This document shows, piece by piece, positions 12,601-24,938 of a DNA stretch of 64,000 nt. Location of the stretch: positions 7,440,001 through 7,504,000 of the forward strand of contig NC_135121.1 in the NCBI RefSeq assembly GCF_050908995.1. Reading direction: 5' to 3'. The number at the start of each line of letters is the position of its first letter. Position 1 is the first letter of the stretch. This stretch comes from Andrena cerasifolii (Eukaryota > Arthropoda > Insecta > Hymenoptera > Andrenidae). Made by a program: the position numbers and the translations under genes. The notes beneath the pieces are model-generated. The model saw only the letters and a program-made list of their open reading frames with translations, was not told the origin of the DNA and searched no databases.

Positions 12601-13440
12601 ACCTGTTTATTTCAAGTAGGGTCCAGTTTATTTCAAATAGGTAATCTACAATAGAAAATAATAAATTCGTGATTACAGTGTATATTTTAATTAATCTCAT
12701 ACACGCAGTGGAATTACCTTGGAAAAGTTTCGTCTGATAAAAAAGTAGCTTCGTAGCGCCGTACATTAATTGGGAAGAAAGGTAAAGACTAAATCTGCCG
12801 CAGCTTCTACCATCCCGTATTTCGATTGTCGACAGGATCTCTTCGCTGAGAACCCGAGAACAAATGAGCCAATTAATCCAGAAATAATAAACAACCTGCC
12901 ATTAACAATTGAAACAACTGCGAAGGAAAGGTGCGTTTAAACAGCGCGCCGAATGTCTACGTATGTCGCAACTACGCTCGAAACAAAAGATAGACAGCCC
13001 CTGAATTTAATTAAACCGTTACCCCCACCCCACTTTCACTTACGATCACGTTCGATAGATTAATATGATTTGCACCCGAGGAAGTGGCATTTAATTTAAT
13101 GGTAATTTCGTAGTTCGTATTTGGAAAGTCCCCCCTTCCCGATTGTCCGTTGGTCAGAAATTGAATTACCAAAAATTGGATACTTCTCTGAGAAATCCTA
13201 TTCTCCCTATTGCACATAGATGTCACAACGACGCAACAATAAAATGGACCATTGAGCTCGAGACTCATGAACGAATGCGTATGCAAAACGATTTTACCAG
13301 AGAATGGACACGTCGATCTTCCTGATGGATGCTGGCTTGCATTTTTTTTTAAACATTTTCTCGCTGATGGTCGCGGCCATCCAACACCGTGCCAGTTTAC
13401 CTTTTCGTCGAAAGGAAAGCAGCTCAACCGAGTAAAACAT
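9680..13440 (-). CDS. REC8: Meiotic cohesin alpha-kleisin REC8
   Basis: Thirteen exons on the minus strand: 13440-13298, 12845-12718, 12645-12603, 12356-12215, 12102-~11956, ~11746-11581, 11504-11422, 11297-10980, 10877-10694, 10550-10319, 10231-10154, 10060-9915 and 9780-9680; phases agree and give about 636 aa. The N-terminus MFYSVELLS...CWMAAT...ILCEEIL and FSLYLSSQL is the SMC3-binding kleisin head, with CEEIL and FSLYLS shared with vertebrate REC8 rather than RAD21. About residues 364-390 hold the REC8 block RKLFDEQIKLS...RAHT, followed by an acidic/Ser linker. Residues 555-636 form the SMC1-binding winged helix (ALLEIHWQE, KMDACCAFQYCL, VIIMKQAEPFGTIWIEKY). REC8 replaces RAD21 in the cohesin ring at meiosis and is cleaved by separase. 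The exon 5/6 junction is the only weak one. Residues ~285-345 are Pro/Ala-rich with a doubled ADALES unit. Confidence 0.9.
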
Positions 13441-14326
13441 CGGGAAGGATTTAAGTGAAAGCTCGGACTGCAACTGGTGTAAGGTATAAAATGGGAGTCG
13501 TCGCACCGCCGAGTTTTGTTTCTGGCAGATTTAACGGAAACTCGAAAATGAGTGTGATCGAGTAGGTGATCGATCGATCGTTTTATTGGCGAGGCTGGCT
13601 CCATCTGGTAATTGAAAATCGTGCGTCGCCTACGACCTGTCTGGACCTGCCGTCGTCCCCCACTTTCTTCCCATCGCACTGCACACAAGCATATTCCTAC
13701 TCCTGTCCGTGTGCGCTGCCTGTGCTCGCGAGCCCCCTTACCATTTTCATGTCACACCCAACGTTATCAGCCTAAAATAGGGTAACCCCTAGGACGGTAT
13801 TCAGAGTCGCTTCGTGAGACTAAGATGATCCTAAGAATAAGTAGCGACTGTGAATACCATCCCTATACTTCGTCGACTGAATTACAGTCACAGACGAGGT
13901 ATAGAATGTAAATGTGACTTTACCGACTTGAGTGAACAAGTTGAGTTTGTTCCCGAAGTCAACGGTCTCAAATGTAGAGTGCGGGTCAAAACCATTGATC
14001 TTTGAAGAAGGTCGGTATTTCAGTTCGTGTGACGCGACACCCATAGAATGTGATGCCTATCCTATGTACAACTAGTCCGTGGTAGTGGTGTCATCTTCGT
14101 ATTTTTACCCTTCATGGGTAAATGCCCACAAACAGCTGTTCGATAGGAGATGTTTATCACAACTTCTTTGGGATATTTTTCACTTTAAAAGTTCGGTTTC
14201 TGTCAGTTTCCGAGATAACAGACGATAGTGATGTAGCGTTCAAAATGATAGCCGTCGCGTAATTAATTACTGCTTCTTAGTAAATACGTAACCTCCGTCA
14301 CTTGTAGAATTTGTAGGGAAATAATC
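13441..14326. promoter_or_regulatory. Shared 5' region of the divergent REC8/TRAPPC8 pair
   Basis: The two start codons are 886 bp apart and point away from each other, so promoters for both genes must lie here. I see no clear TATA box. The stretch contains an inverted repeat (13792-13811 against 13843-13862) and the CACAGACGAGGTATAG repeat word at about 13889, listed separately. The shared-promoter role is an inference from arrangement. Confidence 0.4.
13792..13905. repeat. Hairpin repeat related to the 9168-9286 sequence
   Basis: Arms GGACGGTATTCAGAGTCGCT (13792-13811) and the reverse complement of 13843-13862 match at 18 of 20 positions. CACAGACGAGGTATAG follows at about 13889 and a diverged inverted form (CTATACTTCGTC) at about 13864. 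It shares this word with the repeat downstream of REC8. Confidence 0.5.
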
Positions 14327-17300
14327 ATGGCTCAATGTAAGTTAACCCCTCGCGAGTTTATAAGTAACGCCTTCTCCCCTCAAATCGCTGCGGTGTGTTC
14401 GATCGCGGCGGACGCAACTTGTCAGAAAAATAATTTATCATTCGTTGAGCTTCTGCAACCGTTCTGCAAATTAAACACGGAAGGTAAGGAACATAGCCTC
14501 GCAACATTGTCAATGATCGCCAATAGTTTGCATTATTAGTTGCGCTCTGTGCGTTTTTCTTGTACGTATAGCTTCTTAAGATAAACGGCGAAAAGTATCG
14601 CAATCAGCTTTCAGAGATTTAAACAAGCCGTTTCGAGATGACGATAAAATGTAACAAATTTGTGTATTGTTAAATCGAATAAATATACTGTAATGAATCC
14701 CTGATTGTCTTTAGATATGTTTTGCATAATTGAATTTATCGATGGTAGCGTTATGTGTGCTTGGTTGATATGGTAATTGTGCGGCATTGACTAGTCGTTT
14801 CATTATCATAGGTCATTTTAAAGATCCGCAAGGGAATACCGTAACAGTTAGAAATCTTCGACTTTTTATACAAGATGTTAATGCTCAGCCGCCAGAACCA
14901 AGCGTCGCCAGGAAAATGTTGAACGAAGCGGTTAGCTCTGTTACATGTGAACATACGACTTGCGTACGAATTGGAACAACGGAGCTGGACATACCTGTTT
15001 CGGTCCCTTGGTTCGAAGCATGGAGGGTAATGTTTCTGAGCGTCCAATTCCCATCGGACCACGAATTCACCAAGCACTTTCTTGCTTGTATGATAGTTGT
15101 TTCTACAGCAGAAGACAATCCTTTGGAGAAGATACAAAATATGGGTGCACAGTTACACCAAAGTATACCCGGAAAATTGCCAAAATGGTTCAATAACAAT
15201 ACGCTTAGATATTACATCTTAGTACACGATACTACACAGGATGATAGGAACAAGTATTTAGCTCTTATTCTACTGACTACGTATACATCTTACCTCATTT
15301 GTCCGCAACTAATCGTTCGTAATCTTTCTAGGGCTGAAGTAGTTTTTACAGAAATGAAAAATATCTATGGTGCTAGCAACTGTTTCTTATTACAAATGAA
15401 TTCTCGACCACCGGGTCAGTCTGACGACAATACTCATTTGCCGGATCCTTGGAGTCAGTTTCTGATAAAGCATTCAGATACTTTCGCAGGTAGCGAGCAA
15501 AATAGCTCCCCTCGTACGCCCGCGGATACTACTGGTGTCTCTGCTATGCCAAATGAAGTTACAACAGATACAGACAAGTACGATTTAAATTTCATGTGTC
15601 GTAGGTAAATTAAGATAAATTGCGCACCATGGATGTTTGTGGATTTGTATATTTGAATTTTGTGTTTTAGGACAAGTCAGGCTGGAACGCCGGTGACCCT
15701 ACAAAATTCTGCACTGGCTTCGCCAGATGTAAATAGTACTGTTAATTTTTCATCCGAAATATCTGAGTCGGCGAGCACACATTTAGAAGTTGGACAGGAA
15801 GCTGTATCTGTTACAATTCATCCTTTAAGTCCTGCAGCTGAGAAGCCACAAAATATAAATTCCGCTGTACACATAAGAGGGCAAGCAGTTAGCGATACGC
15901 CGATAAACGTGAACGTTTGGGCAGATTCTCCTAGTTACGTGACAACACAACATGGTGCTAGATTGTCTACGCAAGACCTCGAGAGATTACGAACATTAAT
16001 AACAGAGTTCTGTTTGAAAAGTTTATTACCTTACGTGGAAAAGCAAATCGGTCTACTGAACGATGTTATTTCGAACAAGAAAGGTGTCAGTAGATCAATT
16101 TTTAGTGCTACGCGCCGATGGTTCGGAACGAATAAGCCTGGGATACCAGGACCTACACCATCGAATGCTGTAATGTATGTTGTTCACCAATATTTATATG
16201 TCATCTATCCGTGTAGTTGTTACTCGTACATGGTATTAGATTAGAAACAAAGTTCTAGCATATATAAATATATAAAGTTCCAGCTTGTTTGGATTTCAGT
16301 TATACAACAGAATCTCCAGAATTACAATTGCGTCGCTTAGGTGACTTATGTTTCATGTTTGGTCACTATTCTCTTGCTTACCAAGCGTATCATAGCGCGA
16401 AAAGAGATTTTGCAGCGGATCAAGCTTGGCTTTATTACGCAGGTGCTCTCGAAATGGCCGCATTGAGCGCATTCATGCAGGGCGAAACTAACAGAAAGAC
16501 AATTGAATACATGGACGATGCGATATTAACTTATTCGAACAGTTGTAAGAAGCCTCAGTTTGCAACGAGAGCGACATTACTCAGTGTCGAGTGTTTGAAA
16601 GGTCGAAATTTATATGGAGATGCTGCGAAACAGTTAATTCGTATGACCAGCGAAGATTCAGACTTGCGCTCCGCGCTCTTATTAGAGCAAGCTGCTTATT
16701 GTTTTATCGGGCCGAAAATGATGCGCAAGTATGCGTTCCATGCTGTTCTTGCTGGTCATAGATTCTCGAAAGCGGGGCAAAGAAAACATTCGCTACGATG
16801 TTACCAACAAGCGTACCAGGTATTCCGCGTTAATTTAACATTAAAGTATTCCGGTAGATGATTACTGTTGCTACAGTAGATAATTCTTGTTACAAGGTCT
16901 ATAGTGGGAGAGGCTGGTCGCTAGCTGAAGATCATATACATTTTACCATTGGTAGACAGGCTGCGTCATTAAAACAAGTTTACGATGCGGTTCAAGCATT
17001 CGAGAAACTCTTGAATGCTTACAGTAAGCAACCAGCACCGCAGCAGGCTACATTTCTACGCGAATTCCTACATATCCATAATGTAGGTATAGAGATTATA
17101 TGTGACTCTTTTGGTCCACGCGTGTTCTGCTCTTTTCATAATAATCGGAGTCTGCGCGTTATAGTTACTGTTTCAGGAAGGTTTAGCGAATCATCAAGAG
17201 CTTCCTACTTTGCCTTTACCATTAATAGATAGTAATAATATTAAAGTATTGTATGGTCCTGTAGCCAAGCCATACGAGAACTATATTCCAGCGAGCCACG

Positions 17301-19636
17301 TTTCATTTAATACCGAGGAATGTGACGATGTGAGATGGTCGAAGATGGAAGAGATGCTGATAACGGAAGCTCAGGGATCCTCTTCTATGATGTTCAAGCC
17401 GACAGTTGCATTATACTCAAGTACAAGTAATAATAGTATAAAACCGAATGCAGTTTTAGACGAGCCAGTACATTTTTTCATCGAATTGCATAATCCGTTA
17501 CACATACCTCTGCCATTATCTAATGTTACTTTACTGTGGCTGTTCACTACGGCTGAGGGGCAAATTACGAACGAAATGAAATTGCCGGAGAACGTAAAGC
17601 CAGCGGAAGTGCAAGTAATCGAAACAATGATTTTGCAACCGGATTGCAGGCAACACATAACGCTGTCTCTTGTACCGAGACAAGTAGGAGAATTAAAAGT
17701 GTTGGGGTTAAGCTATGATTTATCTAATCCGACACACGCAATAGATCCACCAGTTGTTAATCCAACGATAGCCATTACTGGGAAAAGATTGTTCGAAGTT
17801 AGAGGACCTAGGTTAAAGAATGTTAAAGAGAAACCAGGTGTAAATATGTATGGCGCAGACCATAGATTGGATATGAATGTTATCGAGAAGGCACCCTTGA
17901 TGCAGGTAATTCGAATACAATTACCATTGGGAGATTTAATATTTTTGCAGTAGAATCATGAAAACTTACTTTCAGGTCTTCTTTAGTAAATTGTCCCCGA
18001 AGATGTTATGTGGCGAAATTCAGAGAGCAGAAATTACTTTAAGAAACGCGGGTAATGCAGCATTATCTAATATCTACTTAGCATCTACGGACGCTAAGTT
18101 GATCTCATTAGGGGACGTGCAGATGAGCACTCAAGAAGGTACATTTAATTTACAAGCTCCATGCGGGTTTTAAATGGAATTTTCAATGAATACCAACGTA
18201 TGAATTATTGTTCTAGAGCATGTGACGAAGAAAAGTAATAAACTCGTAACAAAAATTCCGTTACCTTCCAATAGAGATATATTGAATATTAAAGAGACTC
18301 ACACGATACCATTGTGGATACGTGCACCTCACGAGAAAGGAGCGCATCGTTTAGATTTACTTTTTTACTACGAGAACAGCGATCCAAAGAGCATGATAAA
18401 GCATCGACTGTGCAGGCACACGTGGCATTTCACAGTTCTGGATTCTATACAAATTAGCGCGATCGCTTCAAGGAGTGTGCTATTCAAGGATGTTTCGCCT
18501 ACGTTGAACTTGATAGTCTGCGTTAAAAACGCGAATCTCGTTCACGAGTCCATTACGAATGAAATCATGCTGACCAATGTGTCGTTTCAAAGTAACACGT
18601 GGTCCGTATTCAGCTCGTCCGTTCTACCAACCGATATTAAGATACAACCTCAGGAAATGTTTCACCTAATGCTTAAGTTAAGAAAGAAGGCCGAGAGCGA
18701 GTCGATATTTTCGGACGTATCGTTAACCGGAGAAGCCGATAGCGCGACGTCGAGCGTGGATTACCCGTACATCAGTTTTATACAAAGGAGAAATATTACG
18801 TCGTTAGATATGAATGAGAATTTCAGCGAGATGCAACTGCAATTCCAACGGTCGTCACAAAACGTGGAGCAGCTGGCCTCGTCTGTGACGATGACGCTGA
18901 ACTCCACTTTAATCATTAGATGGCGAGGAAAAGTCGTCGAGGGCGGTATCGTTATTAGACAAGCGATCGGTCAGCATCATCTTGACATCGAGTATTTGAA
19001 CAAAATATACAAGCATCCCAAGGAGATTCAAGTGGAGTCGAGCGAGTACGGGGGACGCTTGAAAATCTTTGGCCCGGATAAAAACGTGCTCGATTCTTTG
19101 GCTGTGACTACTAAAGAACAAATTTTAGAAACGGAATTCATGAAGAACATAATCTCCTTCTCGCTGTGTCATGCTAGACAGATCACGCATAATTTTAATC
19201 AGAGTCGATTGTGTTTTGTCCCGGTAATAATGTATATACAGAATCATTTAGAATCACAAATCGATGTTAAAGTCAATACAATAGGTACTAGCAGGTAAAT
19301 ATTCTTATACGTAAAGCATTACTAAAACTCTTCACGTTTCGTGTACAACCTGGTCCGTTTCTTTCCAGCGGGACGCATCTTCCGAATGTAAAGTCACAAT
19401 TGTATTCTCCGCAAGCTTCGACGTTCTACAGATACGCTTGCCATTCGGCGATCTGTTCTCATATACAACCACTTACCAGCAATACTGTGAAATTGCAAGC
19501 TGTACTTCCGGCTCCTGGGACGTACGATTTAGCGGCCCGCGTAGAAGTCTCTGTAAGAACTGTAAATACTAGAGAATTCATCTTGCAGAAATGGAGAATG
19601 GAGAGTATATGTATTATTAACGGTGATAGTAAATAG
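14327..19636 (+). CDS. TRAPPC8: TRAPP III complex subunit TRAPPC8 (yeast Trs85 homologue)
   Basis: Ten exons: 14327-14483, 14812-15253, 15332-15604, 15671-16174, 16300-16819, 16897-17082, 17177-17905, 17976-18138, 18217-19294 and 19369-19636. All have GT-AG borders and matching phases, and encode about 1439 aa, against about 1435 in human. Strong family blocks are LRYYILVHDTTQDD and PDPWSQFLIKHS (N-terminal half), SRSIFSATRRWF, MTSEDSDLRSALLLEQAA and YAFHAVLAGHRFSKAGQ (helical repeats, about 459-690), RGWSLAEDHIHFTIGRQ, and the C-terminal beta-rich part (GPRLKNVKEK, LCGEIQRAEI). TRAPPC8 is specific to TRAPP III, the Rab1 exchange factor acting in ER-Golgi traffic and autophagy. An AATAAA at 19681-19686 lies 45 bp past the stop. 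The first exon ATG has a good context (ATCATGG). Confidence 0.95.
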
Positions 19637-21227
19637 TCGCAAACTATAAAGGTATTATTATTATCATTATTACGTAATGTAATAAATTAATTTCATTTAT
19701 GTAATTTAAAGTCATTCCTCGATAACTATGTAAATATCTAGTACAAGTCAAATTATTACTATTAATCGTAAAAGTCTACTGCGTATTATTTAACACGTTC
19801 CATACTTTCTTGTATTAAACTCCTTTCAGGTAGCATACCTTAGCAAAATCTCGTGCGTTACTGAGTGTATCACCCATTTGTTACAGCATGGTCCATAGCG
19901 CTCGTTCCACACGGAACAGCCGACTTTGAAAACATTATTGTAAATTAAGCTATTATAGACCGATACATTAAAGTCATCTTATGTAAGAACATGCTCAGCT
20001 ATAATCCCTCGAGTGAATGTCGGAATTGTAGCGGGGAAATTCTCTCGCATAAATATATTTTTTCGACCAGCATTTCATATCTTCCGAAGGAGAATAACGA
20101 AGGCAATTTGTGGCAGCGTAGTTACGGAATGCTGTAAAACGATGAATAAGTAACAATAGATGATACATTTCTTACAGTGGCGAGCAAAATCTTTGTACGA
20201 AGATGCACGTTGCTATACCGGTGAAACGGCAGTGTAATTAAACGCAAGAATAAATGTTTGATGCCCGGGAAGAATCACACTCGAATATTGAAATAACGAA
20301 TGTATGCGGCATTGAAATTGATTAGCGGTGGTACGAGTCTACGATATGTGCGACATTTCATGTACTAAGTGGTAAAAGATATTCATTACAGTGAGGCATT
20401 CACTGAGTAAGTAGTATGAGCCTGCATAAAGCAGCCAACCGATGAGATTGAATGGTAGCATTCTCGAATATTTATTTGTAGAAATTCCGGATAGAGAAAT
20501 ATTTAAAAGTGATGTATAATAGTAAAATGCAGAACCAATAAATTTGAAAGGATATATATTCGTATAACAATGACATATATCTGACTCCATTACTTACACA
20601 CAGTAATATATATATATATATATATATTTTATACGTTTAACATCACACAACAAGCGCGCCAAACGCTTTCACATAAATGGCTAAAGCAGTATAAAATCTC
20701 ACGTTGCATAATTGATAAATTATAAATATTATTTACATGCACGTAATCTGCGCGCGCGAATACAGCAATAATGGCATTTTTGATATAGCGTTAGTTATGC
20801 GCAACAACTTAACATTTTGTATATAGTCAATATCACATAACGTTGTAGTAAGGTTCCTGAGTTACTTCGTAAATGTAAATACATGTTGTTAATTTAAGTA
20901 AACAATCATATTGGTTGACGAAAATAAGGAGCAATTCCACGAGATGTTATAAAGTATTTGTATATTCGCTTCGCCCGTATAGCATTATTATATATACTTT
21001 TATATTTGTAGAAAAACTATAAACTTCTTTTTATCTGTTTCTTCTTTTGATGAATTGCAGTGACGAGTGTTGCAGGCAAATAACATCTCTGCAGATGTGG
21101 GCCTTTGTCGACCCTTTGATTCGTACTTCTCTGCTGTTAAAGTCGTTTGTTGTTTTATATAAACATTAATCCTTCTCCTGTGAAATTAAGGACAAAGCAA
21201 AAAGCCTCCCGATTTTTGCCAATTTTA
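19637..21227. other. Convergent intergenic region between TRAPPC8 and DNAL4
   Basis: AT-rich DNA holding both 3' ends. It includes the TRAPPC8 polyadenylation signal at 19681-19686 and a (TA)n run at 20604-20627. No RNA gene or further exon is recognised on either strand. Confidence 0.5.
20604..20627. repeat. (TA)n microsatellite
   Basis: Uninterrupted TA dinucleotides in AT-rich intergenic DNA. Confidence 0.9.
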
Positions 21228-21787
21228 CTACGCCGACTTCCATATGCATATCGCTAAATTTCCAGCGCAGTACATATAGAGAAGGTGTTTTAGCTGATAA
21301 GTGATTTCGAATCCATAGCCCTCCCCCACGACCGTGTGCCACGACGCTCCGAATCTCTTATCCATCGTCTCTTTGATCATCCGTGAAACGCTTTCGTAAT
21401 TGTCCGCGTATTTTTCTGCCGCGGTCACGCACAACTCCATCGCCTCTTGTTTCATTTCGTCCGACATATCGCATTTCTGCAACACAGAAGGTAACTTGAA
21501 ACTTTTCCACAATTCGTATTGGAAATGGAATGAAGTGGTGAAGTTTTTTAAAAGAACCAAGTTCTAACAGCAACAATTTTAAAACAATTGAACATTATTA
21601 TACCTATAAAAATAATGTTTCCCACATAATGACCACCCCTATTGATTAAACACTGCTGACGGACATTGGATTTATTTCTCTTCAACATAGTTCGCGAAAT
21701 GATATTTGCAAAATACATTTTACTTACTCTGCAGAGAGGATACGTATGCAATATTTTAACGACATCTTCTTTCTTCACTTCGGTCAT
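21228..21787 (-). CDS. DNAL4: Dynein light chain 4-like protein (DNAL4 family)
   Basis: Two exons, 21787-21728 and 21476-21228, joined in phase 0 with a GTAAGT donor and a TTGCAG acceptor; product 102 aa, close to the 105 aa of human DNAL4. Conserved blocks are ILHTYPLC (cf. LQTFPLV), MELCVTAAEKY, MIKETMDKRFGASWH, VVGEGYGFEIT and the end LLYMYCAGNLAICIWK. This is the LC8-like fold in a variant annotated as axonemal light chain 4, a small cargo/assembly subunit of dynein motors. Whether it serves cilia or cytoplasmic dynein in this species cannot be told. The start is chosen because it gives the family's short N-terminus. It is arranged head to head with CIAO3, with 838 bp between starts. Confidence 0.93.
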
Positions 21788-22625
21788 CTCTTTTTCAATT
21801 AATGTTACATAAAAATCGTATCTGCCACTGACTTGTTCCTATTTCGGAGTCGGTGTAGAAGTTGCCATCTTCCAGGCGCTCGCTTACCCCCGAACCCCTA
21901 AGTCAGGGGTTCTCAAATAGTGGCTTGAACTTGGGGATGGGTTAATTGGAAAAGAATGACCCATGTTGACTTGCATTATTTTTAATTGTTTCACGTTTTC
22001 AGGATATGTTGAAAATAAGTTATTATATGTTGTCAAGTAATAATCAACCTCTTTAAATTATCAGTTCCTCTTCATTAAACTTTCTAAATTGTTGTCACAT
22101 AAATTTTAGTTCGCGTCATTAGATGATATGTAAAAACGAATGAATCATAGTTTGCCTTCGCAAATTTTCGAGAACAACAATCGTACGTTCGGATGATAAC
22201 TAAATATTCGCTTGTAAAAGTATTCAAATGGTAAATGCATTGTTTATATTAGAGGGTAATTTAAAATTACCACTCTCAATTAGACTTTTCGTATCATTAT
22301 CTTTATTTTACACGATCACGTGCAGTGCAGTGTATTCAAGCACTTCGATATTTTGTGATCGTGAATGAGGTTAGATGTTCAGCTAGAAAAAATTGATTTT
22401 TGAAGCCTGAAGAGTTTATTATTTGCAAGGTTTTCAATTATTTGCTCGATATATATCCAATGCACTTTAAATAATAGAAGTAAGCTCTATTATTAGCGAC
22501 TTACTATTGAATAAGTCATATTGAAATCTCGCGCAATAGAATAGATAGCTTTAAAAGTTATTCGGCCTCAAACGTAAAATATCTTTCAAGCAGTGTATAA
22601 CAATTAAATATCTTCTTTCAGAAAA
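21788..22625. promoter_or_regulatory. Divergent promoter region of DNAL4 and CIAO3
   Basis: Both genes start outward from this 838-bp AT-rich gap. A CAGGGGTTCTCAAA-like sequence at about 21904 resembles a hAT terminal inverted repeat, but no partner end is visible, so it may be a solo remnant. A palindrome, TCACGATCAC-like, surrounds about 22312-22360 (CACGATCACGTG... and GATCGTGA). Promoter function is inferred from gene layout only. Confidence 0.35.
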
Positions 22626-24938
22626 ATGGCATCCCGGTTTAGCGGAGCATTACAAATTACCAATCTGGATGATTTTATCACTCCCTCGCAGGTACTTGCA
22701 TTGCTATTCAGCTTTACAATAGCAAATTATACAAAACATAGCTGTTTCCAATATATATGATCACAAGTATTATTTCTTTTTAATAGGAATGCATAAAACC
22801 CATAGAAATCCAGGCTTCAAAGAGTAAAACTGGTGCAAGAATTAAAATTGAAGAGGACGGAGCACCTGTTTTATTAAACAAAGTATATGTTACAGTCAGA
22901 TGTTTCTTTAAAAGCTTAGTCATATATTGCTTCCTAATTTCTTACTTACTCTGTGTTTACTAGGCTGGGGAATCTGAAAAACTACAGAAAGTTGAGATCA
23001 CGCTCTCCGATTGTTTGGCTTGCAGCGGTTGCATTACATCCGCGGAGAGCGTGTTAGTTACTCAACAGAGCCAGGAGGAGTTGCTAAAAGTATTTAGAGA
23101 GAAAGTGTCCCAATCTCGTGTAATTATTGCCAAAGAATTTTACCCGTTACACCAAGTGTTACAAAGAAATGAATAACATTTTGTATACAATTTTTCAGAG
23201 CGGCGACGGTACATGTTCGACGTACATAGTAGTCAGCCTTTCCGTGCAGGCGGTGCTATCCATCGCGGAGCGTTATAATCTGAGTCCGGAACAAGGGCTG
23301 ACTAAACTTGCTGGTTACTTTTATCAATTGGGAGCAGACACGGTTCTAGATATGACTGTAGCCGATGATTTTGCTCTTCTAGAGTCTGCGAAAGAATTTG
23401 TAGAACGTTACAAAGTAGCTAAAAGTGGTTCGAAGAATCAGCTACCAATGTTGTCGTCGTCTTGTCCAGGTAAAGGGCCGTCCTTAAATTACGTAAGGGT
23501 AATTTTGGCGATTTCTTACCCCCTCCCTCCCCCCTGTATAAGAATTTGTAAGAATTTGATATTGCAACCCCTTCTTTATGTAATATATTTTACATTGAAT
23601 TTCAGTTATTAAAATTCTTTTAAAGGTTTATATAATTCATTCGACTCGGTTTCGGGAAATTTAAACTAAAACTATATACTCTTCTGGAACATTAATGATA
23701 GAATTTTTATTCATTGAAAATTATGTTAAAAAATATTACGTAAGACGCTACCTGCCCCCCCCCCCTGTACGCAAACGTAAGAAATTCGCAATCCCCTCCC
23801 CCCAAAAAAAGCCTTACGTAATTTAAGGACGACCCCTAATGTATATGATTTTAGCCATATATAATATGTATTACAAGAGATACGAAGTAATAACGTAATA
23901 TTATTCGTTATGCACGCATTTTTAAAGGCTGGGTGTGTTATGCTGAGAAAACCCATGGTAGCTTCATACTTCCGTACATAAGCGTAACAAAGTCCCCTCA
24001 ACAAATTATGGGATCGTTGGTTAAATATCATTTAGCTGAAACTATGGGTCTCTCGCCAGAGCAAGTATATCATGTCTCCCTTATGCCCTGTTACGATAAG
24101 AAGTTAGAGGCATCTAGAGAAGATTTTTACAACAACCAAAGTAAATCTAGAGACGTAGATTGTGTTATAACGCCAAGTATGTACTTAAAAGTTTACGCAT
24201 GCTGCACGCGTGTATTGTATTTACTTATATTCATTTTTATCTCGTAGTTGAATTAGAGCAAATGCTTAACGAGAACAATATTCCGTTAAGTGAAATAAAT
24301 GAAAAGGAAGTTCAAAGGCCTTTCGAACCGCAAATGGACAAGTTAAAGAATGATTTATACGGCCACAGCGGCTCAGGATCTGGTGGTTACGCTGATTTTA
24401 TTCTTCGCTATGCTGCGAAGCAACTGTTCGACGAAGAGATCGTAACGGTTGAGTTTAGAAGTCTCCGAAATCCTGATTTTCAGGAAGCAATTTTCCAAAA
24501 GGATGGAGAGACACTATTAACATTTGCAATCGCTAACGGATTTCGAAATATACAAAATCTAGTGCAAAAATTGAAACGAGGAAAATGCCCGTATGATTAC
24601 GTTGAAGTTATGGCGTGCCCTTGTGGTAAGTTACATTCGAAGAATGGTAGAACAAGATTGATACGCTTTATCCATGGATCCTAATTTAATTACTAGGGTG
24701 TCTTAATGGAGGAGCTCAAATTAGACCCTCGAGTAACATCCAACCACGTGAATTGGCACTGAAATTGGACTCTATATATCACGAGCTACCTCAGAGTAAT
24801 CCCGAGAAAAATCAGGTTGTTCAAAATTTGTATAAAACTTGGCTAGGTGGAGAGTACACTGACAAAGCTTTGACATTCTTCCACACGCAATACCATGAAA
24901 TTAAGAAGATGAATACAGCTCTCGCAATAAAGTGGTAA
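22626..24938 (+). CDS. CIAO3: Cytosolic Fe-S cluster assembly factor CIAO3 (NARFL/Nar1)
   Basis: Seven exons: 22626-22691, 22787-22882, 22964-23104, 23199-23469, 23928-24176, 24248-24625 and 24697-24938; 480 aa against 476 in human. Nar1 bridges the early scaffold and the late CIA targeting complex (CIAO1-CIAO2B-MMS19) in the cytosol. N-terminal cluster ligands are C24, C71, C74 and C77 (CLACSGC). The hydrogenase-like cluster ligands are C190 (SSCPGWVCYAEKTHG), C246 (MPCYDKKLEASREDF) and C398/C402 in MACPCGC. With the exon 3 end placed at 23104, C24 through C246 fall on the human numbering, which supports that boundary over 23089. The usual CPSGC is CPCGC here, adding C400. The C-terminal Trp needed in this family for targeting is kept (IKW). 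Intron 4 is almost filled by a MITE. Confidence 0.95.
23473..23837. mobile_element. MITE copy 1, inside CIAO3 intron 4
   Basis: The left end GGCCGTCCTTAAATTACGTA (23476 on) and the right end, in reverse complement AGGGGTCGTCCTTAAATTAC, are terminal inverted repeats of about 25 bp. Pyrimidine tracts sit just inside each end and the middle is AT-rich. A second copy lies at 25006-25355. There is no coding capacity. The left end begins three bases after the exon, so the donor lies at the edge of the element. Confidence 0.8.

Noticed and set aside
13011..13688. Minus-strand open frame of 225 codons over REC8 exon 1
   Set aside because: It is in a different frame from the clear MFYSVELLS exon and crosses its intron; no conserved motif.
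21904..21935. hAT-like end CAGGGGTTCTCAAA upstream of DNAL4
   Set aside because: No partner end or 8-bp duplication could be found nearby, so not called an element.
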